A program made the position numbers and the translations under genes. A stretch of DNA of 64,000 nt, from contig NC_092317.1 in assembly GCF_036785885.1 (NCBI RefSeq), forward strand, positions 9,674,501-9,738,500, read 5' to 3'. The DNA comes from Coffea arabica. Its lineage: Eukaryota > Streptophyta > Magnoliopsida > Gentianales > Rubiaceae. Positions within the stretch are counted from its first letter, which is position 1. Each line of letters opens with the position of its first letter. Shown here one piece after another: positions 1 to 12,200 of the stretch. The notes below the pieces were generated by a model. That model did no database searches and was not told the origin of the DNA. It saw only the letters and a program-made list of their open reading frames with translations.

Positions 1-280
1 TTACTTTCTGCTGAGAAGAAGTGGCTATTTTAAATATTGCGTTAGTTTGTCATAAGATGAATTAGTCTTGTACGAGAGGTTTCTCTAGTTGTATTTAGTG
101 CCTATTGAGGTATTTGGATTTCTTTTGAAATGGGTACGTCTTGCATAGATATTTTGTTTAGATGGAAGTAAAGTAAGGTGTGTATTATGTTTTTACAAAT
201 GGCTGTAATAGACTTCATATTTATTTGGTCTCTCATTTTTTGTAAGTTATAAATTGATTTTGAGGTGGACAAATAACCAG

Positions 281-3200
281 GTGCGCAACAAGTTCAATGG
301 GAAGATTTATGTGGTAGCAGAGTCTCGATTATCAGAGCTTCCTGTGGAGAAGGCAAAAAAGGGTGTACCTAATGGACCCGTTAATGATTGTGAGAGCACA
401 AATCCTAAGACAAAGTCTTCTGGTGGGAAAGGAAAGGATCTCGCTACTTATGAGGTGCTGGAAAAATTCTCAGGGAGCTCGTTGGTGGGGAAAAAGTGAG
501 CCTTGTCTTCTCTCTCTCTCTCTCTCCCCCGTGTGTATGTGTTCTTTTTACTCATTTGTTTCTGTCCGGGGTTTTATTTTGTGGATTGACTCCATCAGTA
601 CAAGTTCTTTTCTTTGGTAATTATTTTGTGATTATGCTCGATTTTATGTCTTTCTGCAGATGTTTCTTATGTGATGTGATGGCGTCAAGCAACCTAATTC
701 AATACTTTGTCAAAAAGAAGCCCCCCTTCCCCTCCCAAAAAAAAAAAAAAACCTCCTTGGATGTTAGTTTACTTTGGTTGCTTCACATTTATATGAAGAT
801 GCTTGTTTGACAGAATGTAGTGGAATTTATCGGTTGAAATAAGAAAATAATATATCTGTATATGTTATATCTCAGCAAGAATGAACACAGAATCCACCAA
901 TCTGTTGTATATTCTTCTTCCCCTGCCCCTCTGTGCACGCGTGCAAAACCCAATATTCATGTGATGGGCTGCTTGTTTTAATAGATCTGAACCAGTTAAT
1001 TGTAGAATAAGTTCAAGCTGGAACTTCTTTTGACAAGTCGACTTAGAATTGTACTTTATACCAGTAGGAACTTCGATTTACATGAGTTTAGAATTAAAAA
1101 AAATCTCATCTAGTAGTTTTGTAATATATTGATTTCTGTAGTGGTTTATTTATTATTATTATTATTATTATTTTTTGCAGATATGTGCCTCTGTTTGATT
1201 ACTTCAAAGACTTTTCAGATGTAGCATTCAAAGTTGTAGCAGATGACTACGTAACAGCTGACAGTGGTACTGGAATAGTTCATTGTGCTCCGGCATTCGG
1301 TGAAGATGATTATCGTGTTTGTATGGAGAATCACATCATTACTAAGGTGTTTATTTATGCTATATTGCATGATTCAGTCATACAGTCTTAGATGATGCAT
1401 GCTTCTTAGATTTTTGGCAAATTTGTGTCTTGTTTGAATCAGAGTGTGTGCTGTCATATTTTGTTCTTTTATTTTTTTGCTTCCGAACTTTTGTGCCAAT
1501 CTAAGTTTGTTGACATGCATAATGTATGTATAACATGCTGATTATTTTCTGATCCTGCAACAAATTGCTCTCCTTTTAGGATTGATGCTTAGAACTTTGG
1601 AATGTTTTCTGGTTGATTTAGTTTCTTAATGGTGTTGGCGATGTTTTTGATGTATTTATGTGGACTGATACCCTTGATAATCAGAACATAATGCAGTTGT
1701 ACTCTTTCCTCCTAGCCATATACATAACTCTATTACTTGCAAGGGGTGGGCTGGTTTTGTGGGGTGTCGTGTTAACTATTCTGGTTGAAGAAGTTTAATA
1801 ACCAACACCAAACATATAACTCACTGCTTAAACAAACCCCAAAATGACACTTATGGCTAAACATAAATGCTTTTACTTCCATACAAAACCCTAATTTTAA
1901 AGCATGTGATGTATAAGATAATTTTGATTTGAATATGCTATACATTTGTAGCTTAAACAGATTACAGATTTGAACACAATTGAGTGTGAAAAGCTGAAAC
2001 ATGTAAAATGAAATTTATTCAATTCCGTTCCTGCTTTCCAAGAAGATGACCCAATGCCACTATGGTTTCGATCTGGATTGGATGGGTATTCTAACTCATT
2101 GAGGAACTGTGAAGGTGAAGTTGTAATCCAGGGGTCGGCAGGGTTTGCAGGGAACAGACAACTAGATAACTGGAGTAGAGGACAGAAATAGTAAAACAGG
2201 AGGGAGACAGAGTAGCAGAGATGGCTGAAGAGTTACAAGGGATGAAGAAATGAATGTCTGGGTGTGTGAGTTAAGAGATAAGAAACTTAGAAGCCTAAAG
2301 GACATTTTTCATCTTTGAATTGTAATATGGTTTTTTGGGTTCGTTCAATTTGGAATTTCGCTAACCATTTGAAATGACGAACTAAAGCATACCAACCCAT
2401 CTAATTGTGCTTTGGTCATGCATAATTGACCATGACAAATGTATTTGGATACGTTTGTGGTATTTGTTTCTGTCTGTTTTAGCTTGTGAGTGGACATTTC
2501 TATCTTGTAGTAGATGAAAGTATATGAATGCTTCATCAAATCTAATATTTAGCAATTTCAAGTGTTTCCCAATTTGGTTCGATGGTAGAATTGCATTGTA
2601 ATTAGCTTATTATCAGGACAATAATGGCTTTGTTTTGGTTATGTTTAGTTTCTTGCTTTCCATGGAATACCATCTGTTTGTTGTTTTTCTGCAATTAAAG
2701 TTTTGAGCATACTCTGGTCTGAGTAGTTGTCTTGCTCTGAAATTGGTCCCGTCTCTTTTACATTTCTTGGCACCGTTTTCATCGGGCCTCCTTTTTATAG
2801 GGTGAGAACCTGGTTGTAGCGGTTGACGACGATGGATGTTTTACGGAAAGGATAACTGATTTCAAGGGCTGCTATGTTAAGGATGCAGACAAGGGCATAA
2901 TTCAGGCTGTGAAGGCAAGATCTAGTAACATGTTCTTATCTTCATTCATATAAAAATGCCTATATGATTGAATGCTAATGTTTAATGCATCTGTTGTGTC
3001 TATCCTATGATGTTTTAAACTTTTTATGAAAGCTACATCTTGAAGAAATGCTGCTTATAATAAATGTTATCCATCACTGATAATTTGATTACCCCATTTA
3101 GGGAGGTGTCTTTTTTCAATCTTTTCATAGTCAATAATTTTACTCAATGTATTTGAACCCCTTTTGTCAGGCAGTTCTACACAACTTAAAGTTTCTACTG

Positions 3201-6200
3201 TTTATTGTCGAATTTGAAAACAGTCTCATTTGTGCAGGAAAAAGGCAGGCTTGTCAAGTCTGGAAGCTTTATGCATTCATATCCCTTCTGTTGGAGATCT
3301 GATACCCCCCTTATATATAGAGCAGTTCCTAGCTGGTATATTCTCTGTCTGTCATATCCTGTGTCGTTCCTTTCTCTTCATATTGAATCTTCTTCTGCTA
3401 TTGGTTCTTCTGAATATCTGTATGTTGGTTCTATCTTAATTTCTTTGTCGCCTTCTTGTGTTCATATCTGCCAATGTGTTGGACATTTTCATCAGAAGAG
3501 CCAGCTTTTGATTCCATTAAATTCACAATTTAATAGACAAATCTATGGACCTATAACATAACCTCTTCCATATGATATACATGGTGCTTGCAAGTATATA
3601 GGAAGTAGAACCTCTTCCACATGATACACCTAGTGCTTGAAAGTATTTAGGAAGCTTTCCAACAATGGCTGCTTGAGATGGTAAGACAATCTATAAAACC
3701 AAAATGGGGAACTACCCAGAATGATTCAGTCCCATGAACTGTTGGATTCTTTATCGGATATTAAGTGCAAGTCAAACTGGTATGGAGATCATTGATGCAA
3801 TTGAATTGCTAGATAAGAGGATAACACAAATCAGGTTACATGACTGACGCTGATAACACAAAATGGGGAACTACCCAGAATGATTCAGTCCCATGAACTG
3901 TTGGATTCTTTATCGGATATTAAGTGCAAGTCAAACTGGTATGGAGATCATTGATGCAATTGAATTGCTAGATAAGAGGATAACACAAATTAGGTTACAT
4001 GACTGACGCTGTATAGCTAGACTAGATATGTCAAAATTGTGGCTCAACTGTCTTTGCAATAGATATTATTGTAGGTCTTTGGCTTGTTTATCTTTGTTGT
4101 TTGATTTGAATTTACACTTCTATGTCTAGGTTTGTTGCTGTAGAAAAGATAAAGGATCAGTTGCTGGAGAACAACAAACAGACATGCTGGGTTCCAGATT
4201 TTGTGAAGGTTCGGCATGCTCTCTCTCTCATGCGCGCACGTGTGTACGCAGACGTGCTCGGATGCCCTTCTGTTCTAATTTTTCTCTTTCTTCTGTGTGT
4301 TGTCTTGTTTGTTCTGATTGCCTTTATCTTTACTTTTCAATATATAATTTGGAAAAGGTGATTTTAAATTTCTGTGCTTGAATAGGGGGTATGGGCAAGG
4401 GTTTCTGGGTTGGTAACTGAAACACTAAAATTCTGTCTGCTATCTACACTTTTTCCGAAGATTCAGTCTTGACAGATGATTTTATGGTACCACTGAATTA
4501 TTGCACTTTTATAAAGCTTCCAAGTGTGTTATTTTCAACAAATGAGGTGAGGTTCTGAAACTTAAAAAAAGTTGTAATTTTTGAGTTACGATAACTAATT
4601 TTTGTCACTTCAAATGTGAAGCTTGGATCAGATGGATGTATAGCACCTTTCCTTCTTTCCATGCATTGACATGCCGGATAGTACTACTTAGCTCTTAACT
4701 TTTGAAGATAGTTGAGTACCTTATTTTTCCATGGACCAATTTAAGAGCATGATTCTACTATCACCTTATTTTTCCATGGACCAATTTAAGAGCGTGATTC
4801 TTTATGGCTCTGTACTTAGGAAGACATTGGTATGTCTAATAATTTGTTTTACTAGCTTATTCTTGTGATGGATTTATGTCTTAGGCAGGTACCAGCTTGT
4901 ATCACAATATTGATATATGGATAGCTGGTTGAGTACATAGAAACAGTTAAATCATCTGAACCTTCAAACTGTGTTGTTTCATTTGGAGGATTGTGTCCTT
5001 ATTAAGATGAACGATTGCATTAATTACAATTTGACCATGTGGCCAATAAACTTCCCATCGTTTTGCTCAAACTCTTTCTGTTGGCAACTGCATGGACTTA
5101 ATTAATTAAGCATGAGAATGATATGAAATTTTACTTTCAAGCCTAACATTTAGGGTGTTGCAGTGATATTCAAGGGGATTGGAGAAAAAATCATGATTGG
5201 TGTACAAGTGGAAGATATGTTTATGATATAGTTCAAGCAAGAGTTGTTTCATTTCCTTACTGTGTTGTTTCCTTTTGAGGATCCTGTCCAGTTTAAGATA
5301 AACAATTTCTTTATTAACAACTTTACCATGTGGCTCAAATTCTCTCATTTTGGCAACTGTATGGACTTAACTAAAAAGCATGGGAATGAAATGGAAAGTG
5401 ACTTTCAAATCCTAGCATTAAGGGTGTAACGTTGATATACAAGAGGAATGGAGAAAAACCCTTGATTGGTGTTCAGGAGGAGATCTGTTTATGATATAGT
5501 TCAAGAAAGATCGTTTCATTTCCTTTCTTCTTTCAAATTCATTCACTTTAAGACTGGTTCTCTTTGTTGTCAGCTTTTTTCATATTAGCTTCTCTTCGCT
5601 GAACTTCTTGTGGATCAATGTCATTACCCTTTTCCCGTATTGTTTACCAAAACATTGATTTCATAATTGCCTATTCCTCGATGTCTTTTGTGTTGTTAAT
5701 GTTATTTAGGAAGTTTTATGTTGCAAGTCATATTGTAAGTAAGACACAACTCAAAACCATCATTCGATCATGAATGCTTGCTTGCCACTTTGTATTGATA
5801 TTTATACCCTTTGATGATGGTACCAAGCCTGTTACTTCTGCTAATTTATATATATGTTTAGCTTTTTAATTGTCATCGCATGTACCACTGACTCTGGTTT
5901 TCCTCAGTCAGTTAATACATCCACTACTGCTGCTATCCGTATTAATAAACTAGATGATTGTAAAATTGATGACCTGTATTTATAGATGGATTTAACATCC
6001 TTTACACATAAGATATCCATTACTAAAGAATTTTCCTTCTCTTTTGAATTTTCAATGACGTTCTTTGTGTATTAACTGGTACTTAATTCTGCATTCCATT
6101 TATTAGGAGAAGCGCTTTCATAATTGGTTAGAAAATGCAAGAGACTGGGCAGTCAGTCGAAGTAGATTTTGGGGTACTCCACTTCCATTATGGATTAGTG

Positions 6201-9200
6201 AGGATGGCGTAGAAATTGAAGTCATGGATTCCATTGAGAAGTTAGAGAGGCTCTCTGGTTCTAAGGTTTGTTGTTTCTAGTTTTTCTATATACATACATG
6301 CAAGTGCAGTTATTATATTCTGCTGTATGCAGGGTTCTGTCCTGTGTATTGTTGCTATTGAAGGGTTATCTGGGTATTTTATCAGCAATTAGTGTTGTGT
6401 ACTAGGGTACAGTAACATTTTATGGACAGTTATCTGTTCTAGAAAGATGTCTAAGCTTTACCTACAGAAATACAGATGTAGGCAATTGTTTAATATGGTC
6501 AATATAGATTTTATTTGACATTACGTGGTTATGAATGGAAGTCCCTCCCCCCCCCCCCTTCTCTCTCTCTCTCTCATATTGCTCAATATGCAGGTGACTG
6601 ATTTGCATCGTCACAAAATTGATCATCTCACAATTCAATCCCGTCGTGGCCCAGAGTTTGGTGTGCTTCGACGTGTGGAGGATGTAAGTTGCTTTAGTAG
6701 CAATTGCTATTATTCTTCATGTTTTTCCATAGGATTGATCTTGATAATTGGTCCTGATCCTCTATCCCTGCTGCAGTCGAGAAGTTGAGTGTGAGGAAAA
6801 AGTTGGGACTCTATTGGGTTGTGTAAATCAGTAAGATACTGAACATGTAGTTTGTCTGTAATCTTTGATATATTATGTAAGATGGTGAACATGTAGGTTG
6901 CCTGTAACCTTTGATATGTTACAGAACTTTAGATTGAAGGATTAGATATTATTTTGTTTTTGTTGATTTCCAGGAATATACAGTTCAATGAAAACAATCA
7001 GTCCTTGGGGTTTGGACTGGTTTGGGGGCATAATGGTTTCATTGGGGATATTGAGTAGGTTTAACCAGTTATCATATTTTCTTGTGACAGTTACAATATT
7101 GGAATCTTGTGTATGGATCTTTTTTTGGTTTTGTTTTAACTTTTTAATGAGACAAAGTTTGGGTGGCATTGCATGAAGCTTAGTCTTTCCTTCAGTGCCT
7201 CATCGCCAGAAGATGGATCTGAATTCATTTAAGTGTATGAAAGTTGATGTTGATTAGTTGTGATTCATGCAGTGCTTGCATCTTCTGTTATCATTGAATT
7301 CTTTTGTAATCTTCTTTCTCATTCTATTTGGCATGATCCAGCCAGTATCATTGTTTCTTCAAGCATTCTGATTATAGGACAAGATTTGTACACCAAATAG
7401 TACATCACTATAAAACTTTTTGATGATTTAAGAATGTCAAATCTGCTTTTATTTGTAGTTGTTTATTCATGCTGATTGGTCTTGATATAAGCTTTGTTTC
7501 TTCTTGTCTTTATTTATTTATTTTTTTAAAAAATCATCATGAATTTCTGTTTGTCTGAGGATAGCTGATTTGATTTTCTTAGCTTTTTGTTGGCCTCACT
7601 ATTTTGCATTCTTGTATGCAGGTATTTGATTGCTGGTTTGAGAGTGGGTCCATGCCATATGCATACATCCATTATCCATTTGAAAACGTTGAACTCTTTG
7701 AAAATAACTTTCCTGGTCATTTTGTGGCTGAGGGGCTGGATCAGACACGTGGATGGTGAGTTATTCTTTTTTATGTTTTACTACCTTTGATCTTTACTTT
7801 TCATGACATGAAATAAAAATAAGTATCGGGGATAATATATATACTTTTGATGTTTTTTAGTTCATCCTGGATATATATTGATCTAAGTGGCCATGAAACA
7901 TTCTTTGGATTATGATGGAGGAGCCTTTAAAGGTTTCAGGAATAGCCTGATGTAGTACCATCTCTTGAGCCTTCAAACTTTGAGGTTTGATTGTGGTCCC
8001 TGGGTTAAAGGCTGGTTTGGGTCAAGGGCATTTGACATATGTTGTAGTTCCAAGAGACCTAGCATCATGTTATCCAATTCATTCTTAGGCCTACAATTTG
8101 AGCATGCAAAGACATGTTATTTTAGATCTTCAGCGCTTTCATGCATGAATTTAGGCATGTAGAGCATGCCTTGTTAGCACTTAGGTTGCCAATAAATAGA
8201 CATTAATTTGTCCTATAGCTAATGTAGCCAATTCTCATTTTTTTTATTCTCTTTTTCCAAGACAATAAGATTTTTTTGGCAAATGGTCAAGAGAAGAGAG
8301 GGCATATAGTTATATGCAGGGCGCCATGTTTAAGTGATAATAACTAGTTGTTATGGCATATGCAATTTTTTTAATTCAATTTATTCAAGATGCATTGAAG
8401 AAAAGTAAATGTATCAAATTTAAAGGGCGAGAGAGACGTAGAGGGATTTCTTGATATTTATCTTAATGAGTGTGTGGATCTCACTTTCACATTACATGGT
8501 CAAGTCTGATAGTGGATTTGCTTCATGATTTTACAGGTTCTATACTCTTATGGTACTGTCTACTGCATTATTTGAAAAACCTGCTTTCAGAAACCTCATA
8601 TGTAATGGACTTGTTTTGGCTGAAGATGGAAAAAAGATGAGCAAAAGACTGAAGAACTATCCTCCTCCAGGAGAAGTAATTGATGAATTTGGTGCTGTAA
8701 GTATTTTTACATGCTCCTTATTTCATTTTTACCACTGATAGCTACTATTTTTTTGCTGACTCATGCATTCTACTTTATGATTTTGTTTAACTACATGACC
8801 CTGGGCTCAGCAAGTGGTTGACTTGTACTACCTCTTCCATTTTTTTGCAGGATGCTTTGCGATTGTACATTATTAACTCTCCAGTTGTTCGTGCTGAGCC
8901 TTTGCGTTTTAAAAAAGATGGAGTATATGGTGTGGTTAGTATTGTTTTAGGATTTTTTTTGGTTCGAATTGATTAATGTTACTTTCTTTTAGATTTCACT
9001 GGTTCATAACATTCTTTTTGTCAAAGGTTTTGAGATATTCTTCATCTCTTTATAAACACGAACCACTAAAATGTTTTTTTCTTTATGCAGGTTAAAGATG
9101 TCTTTTTGCCATGGTATAATGCTTACAGATTCCTTGTACAAAATGCAAAAAGGCTTGAGGTTGAGGGTCTTGCACCATTTGCTCCAATGGATCAATGTAC

Positions 9201-12200
9201 TCTCCAGAATTCTTCTAATGTTCTCGATCAGTGGATCAACTCGGCAACTCTGAGTTTGGTACATTTTGTTCGGAAAGAAATGGGTGCTTATAGACTGTAT
9301 ACGGTAAGTTTCATTTAGGGAAAAATGGATATGAATAGGGAATTATATGACATCACTGACAATTATTCTAGATTCATGATGAATTTCCTGAAAGAAATGC
9401 CTGATGAGGTATGGGAAATCCATTTGCTTCCCTAGAAATACAAGCATCATTGTTGATGGCATCTGCCATTTGGTAGTAATTATCAGTTGTTTAACCTAGT
9501 TAACTCTTAAATTTATTAAGTTAGGTCTTAAGAACTTGATTTTGAATTACGATGTTATTGTGCAGTTGACTCAAGAAGTCATGTGAATGGCTTGCTTAGT
9601 TTTTAAAATCCACGAGCCTGGCATGCTAAACACATACTGGATGGCATCAGTTACACTAGCCAGTGATGCAATTAGTTCATCCAGTGGTACTTGGGACTTG
9701 GTTAAATCATAAATCCAATAAGATGTTCCATGTTTGAAGTGTATTAACCTTCATTCCTTCTAACTCTTCTGAAGTAGCATACCTTAGTTTTCCACATTTT
9801 ATGAAAGCAGTGTGCACGATTCTTGGTCTCATACCCGATTCTGGAACGAGGAATTAGGTCAGTATGGGGATTTGAAATTGTGTGTAGTTCAAGGATGGAG
9901 AAGGGCAGTGTGGGAAATGAGGAAGGGAAGTAATTTTTCACTTTGGTGAAGGATGTCATATACATTGATTCTTGGGGCCATTTTTCCTGCGTCTGAAGCA
10001 ATATACGAGTCTCCATTTTCTCTAGCATGGGACGTTTTCTCTATACTGCAATTGACATTTTCAAACATCAAGTTGGTTCCCCACTACCGGCTGCCTCCCG
10101 GCCAGGGAGTATGGTGTTTTGCAAGGGGGCAGTTACATGAGTGCTTTGTCAGTCAAGTACTTGTAATTGAAGTTTGTTATATGCTTGAAATAGTCAATTA
10201 AGTCTTGCAACTTCCTGGGTTAAAGAAGAAAACTAAGTAACTTACAGTTACTTAACAAAATTTTGCTTTGTTTGCTGATTTTATTGCATTTGCACATGTA
10301 ATGTTATTTTAGATCAATCCATGTGACTATATATGGTTTCCATCATATTTTCTTCTTTAGGTTGTTCCTGAACTCCTGAAATTTCTGGATAACCTGACAA
10401 ACATCTATGTGCGGTTCAATCGGAAGAGACTGAAAGGTCGTACAGGTGAATTGGATTGCAGAGTTGCATTATCAACTCTTTACCATGTAAGCTGGCATTA
10501 CTTTTGTGGGTTCCTAGGTTACAATGGATTATTATCTGTGAAGATTCTGAGTTTTTTACTAATAGCAACATGTAGTTTCTTTTTTGCGACTTATAATCTC
10601 AGTGGGATTATTTGTTCTTACAGATTATGCCCCTGATGAAATCTTTATAGTGTGTAAAAGATCAGTCCTGCTAATGGATGATCTGGTTATCTATTTCAGT
10701 GTGTTTTATGATATAAATTTCCATAGTTTAAATTTCACATCTGTAATTTTGCTAAAAGAGTATTCAAATCATTATCAGTTGCGTCTGAACATTTCCCATT
10801 TTTTCAACTGCTATTTGCTGCTAAATCTTTGTCATATTGCTACTTTGGTTGTAACAGGTTCTGCTAACTTCATGTAAGGCAATGGCTCCATTTACACCAT
10901 TTTTCACGGAGGTTCTTTATCAGAATATGCGAAAAGTTTGCAATGGATCAGAAGAAAGCATTCATTATTGTAGTTTTCCAGAGGTTGAAGGGGAGGTAAC
11001 CCTGATTTTTGTGTGAAGGATGTCTATTCATTATGTTATTATCAGGTTTTGAAAACAAAATTGTCTCTTGTTAAAATTTGTACTTGCTATGATATCAGGG
11101 AGGAGAACGCATTGAAAAAAGTGTTAGCAGGATGATGACTATCATTGATCTTGCACGCAACATTCGTGAACGTCATAACAAACCTCTCAAGACACCACTC
11201 AGGTCGTGCCTTTTGATTGCATCTGTTTTTAGATATTGTTTCACGATTAAGTTTGCTTCCTTGAACATTCCCGCTCCAACTCTTCTGAACCAAATCTCCA
11301 GCAGAATAAGAGTAATTTAAAGAAATTTTTTGCTTCTTAGAATACACAATCTATTGTATCGCCACACATACGCACATACTTATGTTGATCTTTCGTAATT
11401 GTATCTCCAATTCAGGGAGATGGTGGTGGTGCACCCTGATGCAGAGTTCCTTGGTGACATTGCTGGCAAACTAAAAGAGGTATGTGAAGGCATTACCAAC
11501 AAAGTTGTACAGCTAAATATTAAAATTGAACTCTTTTCACTGTTTACTTAAGAGAAGTCTAGCTGTAACTGTTTTTGTTGGGCGCAAAACTGACAGTAAG
11601 CATTGTTCACTGTGATTGTGAATGGGATGTTGTCCCTGATGTCATATGCTTTAGTTTTTCTAAAGCAGCTTAAGACAAGTGCTGGTTTCAAACACTGGAA
11701 CGGTGGTTTTGCTTCAAAGAGTTTCGAAAGCAAAGGCCTCCCTGAAAAGCAACAAGAGAGGGGCTTCTGGAATAAGCTTTGAGGTTATAAAGAAGCTAAC
11801 AATGTGTCTTTATGTAAAGGTTGATAATTCATATTAACTTTCCATCTAAAAATCTGTAATCCAGATTATTTTATGAAAATATCATTATATTCACTGGAAT
11901 GATGGAGGGTGTTTTGTGAGATAGTTTCCATCATTGTGTTTTGGTTTATTAATTTGCACGTGTGGTGAAACAAAAGTAGTTTTTGCAAATTTAAACAGTC
12001 ACTTTCAGGTCGCAATGGGAATCTTAACATTTTAAGCTAATGACAGTTTGATGAATGCCTTAACTACGAACATACTGGTACAAGCTTATATGATGCTGAC
12101 TTTCATGCAGCATGGTTCTTCTAACAGCTACTAGTGCTAAAGTACCAATTTTGCTTATTGTCTAGGAGTCTATTTTGATGTCTTACTGGCATCTGTTTGA

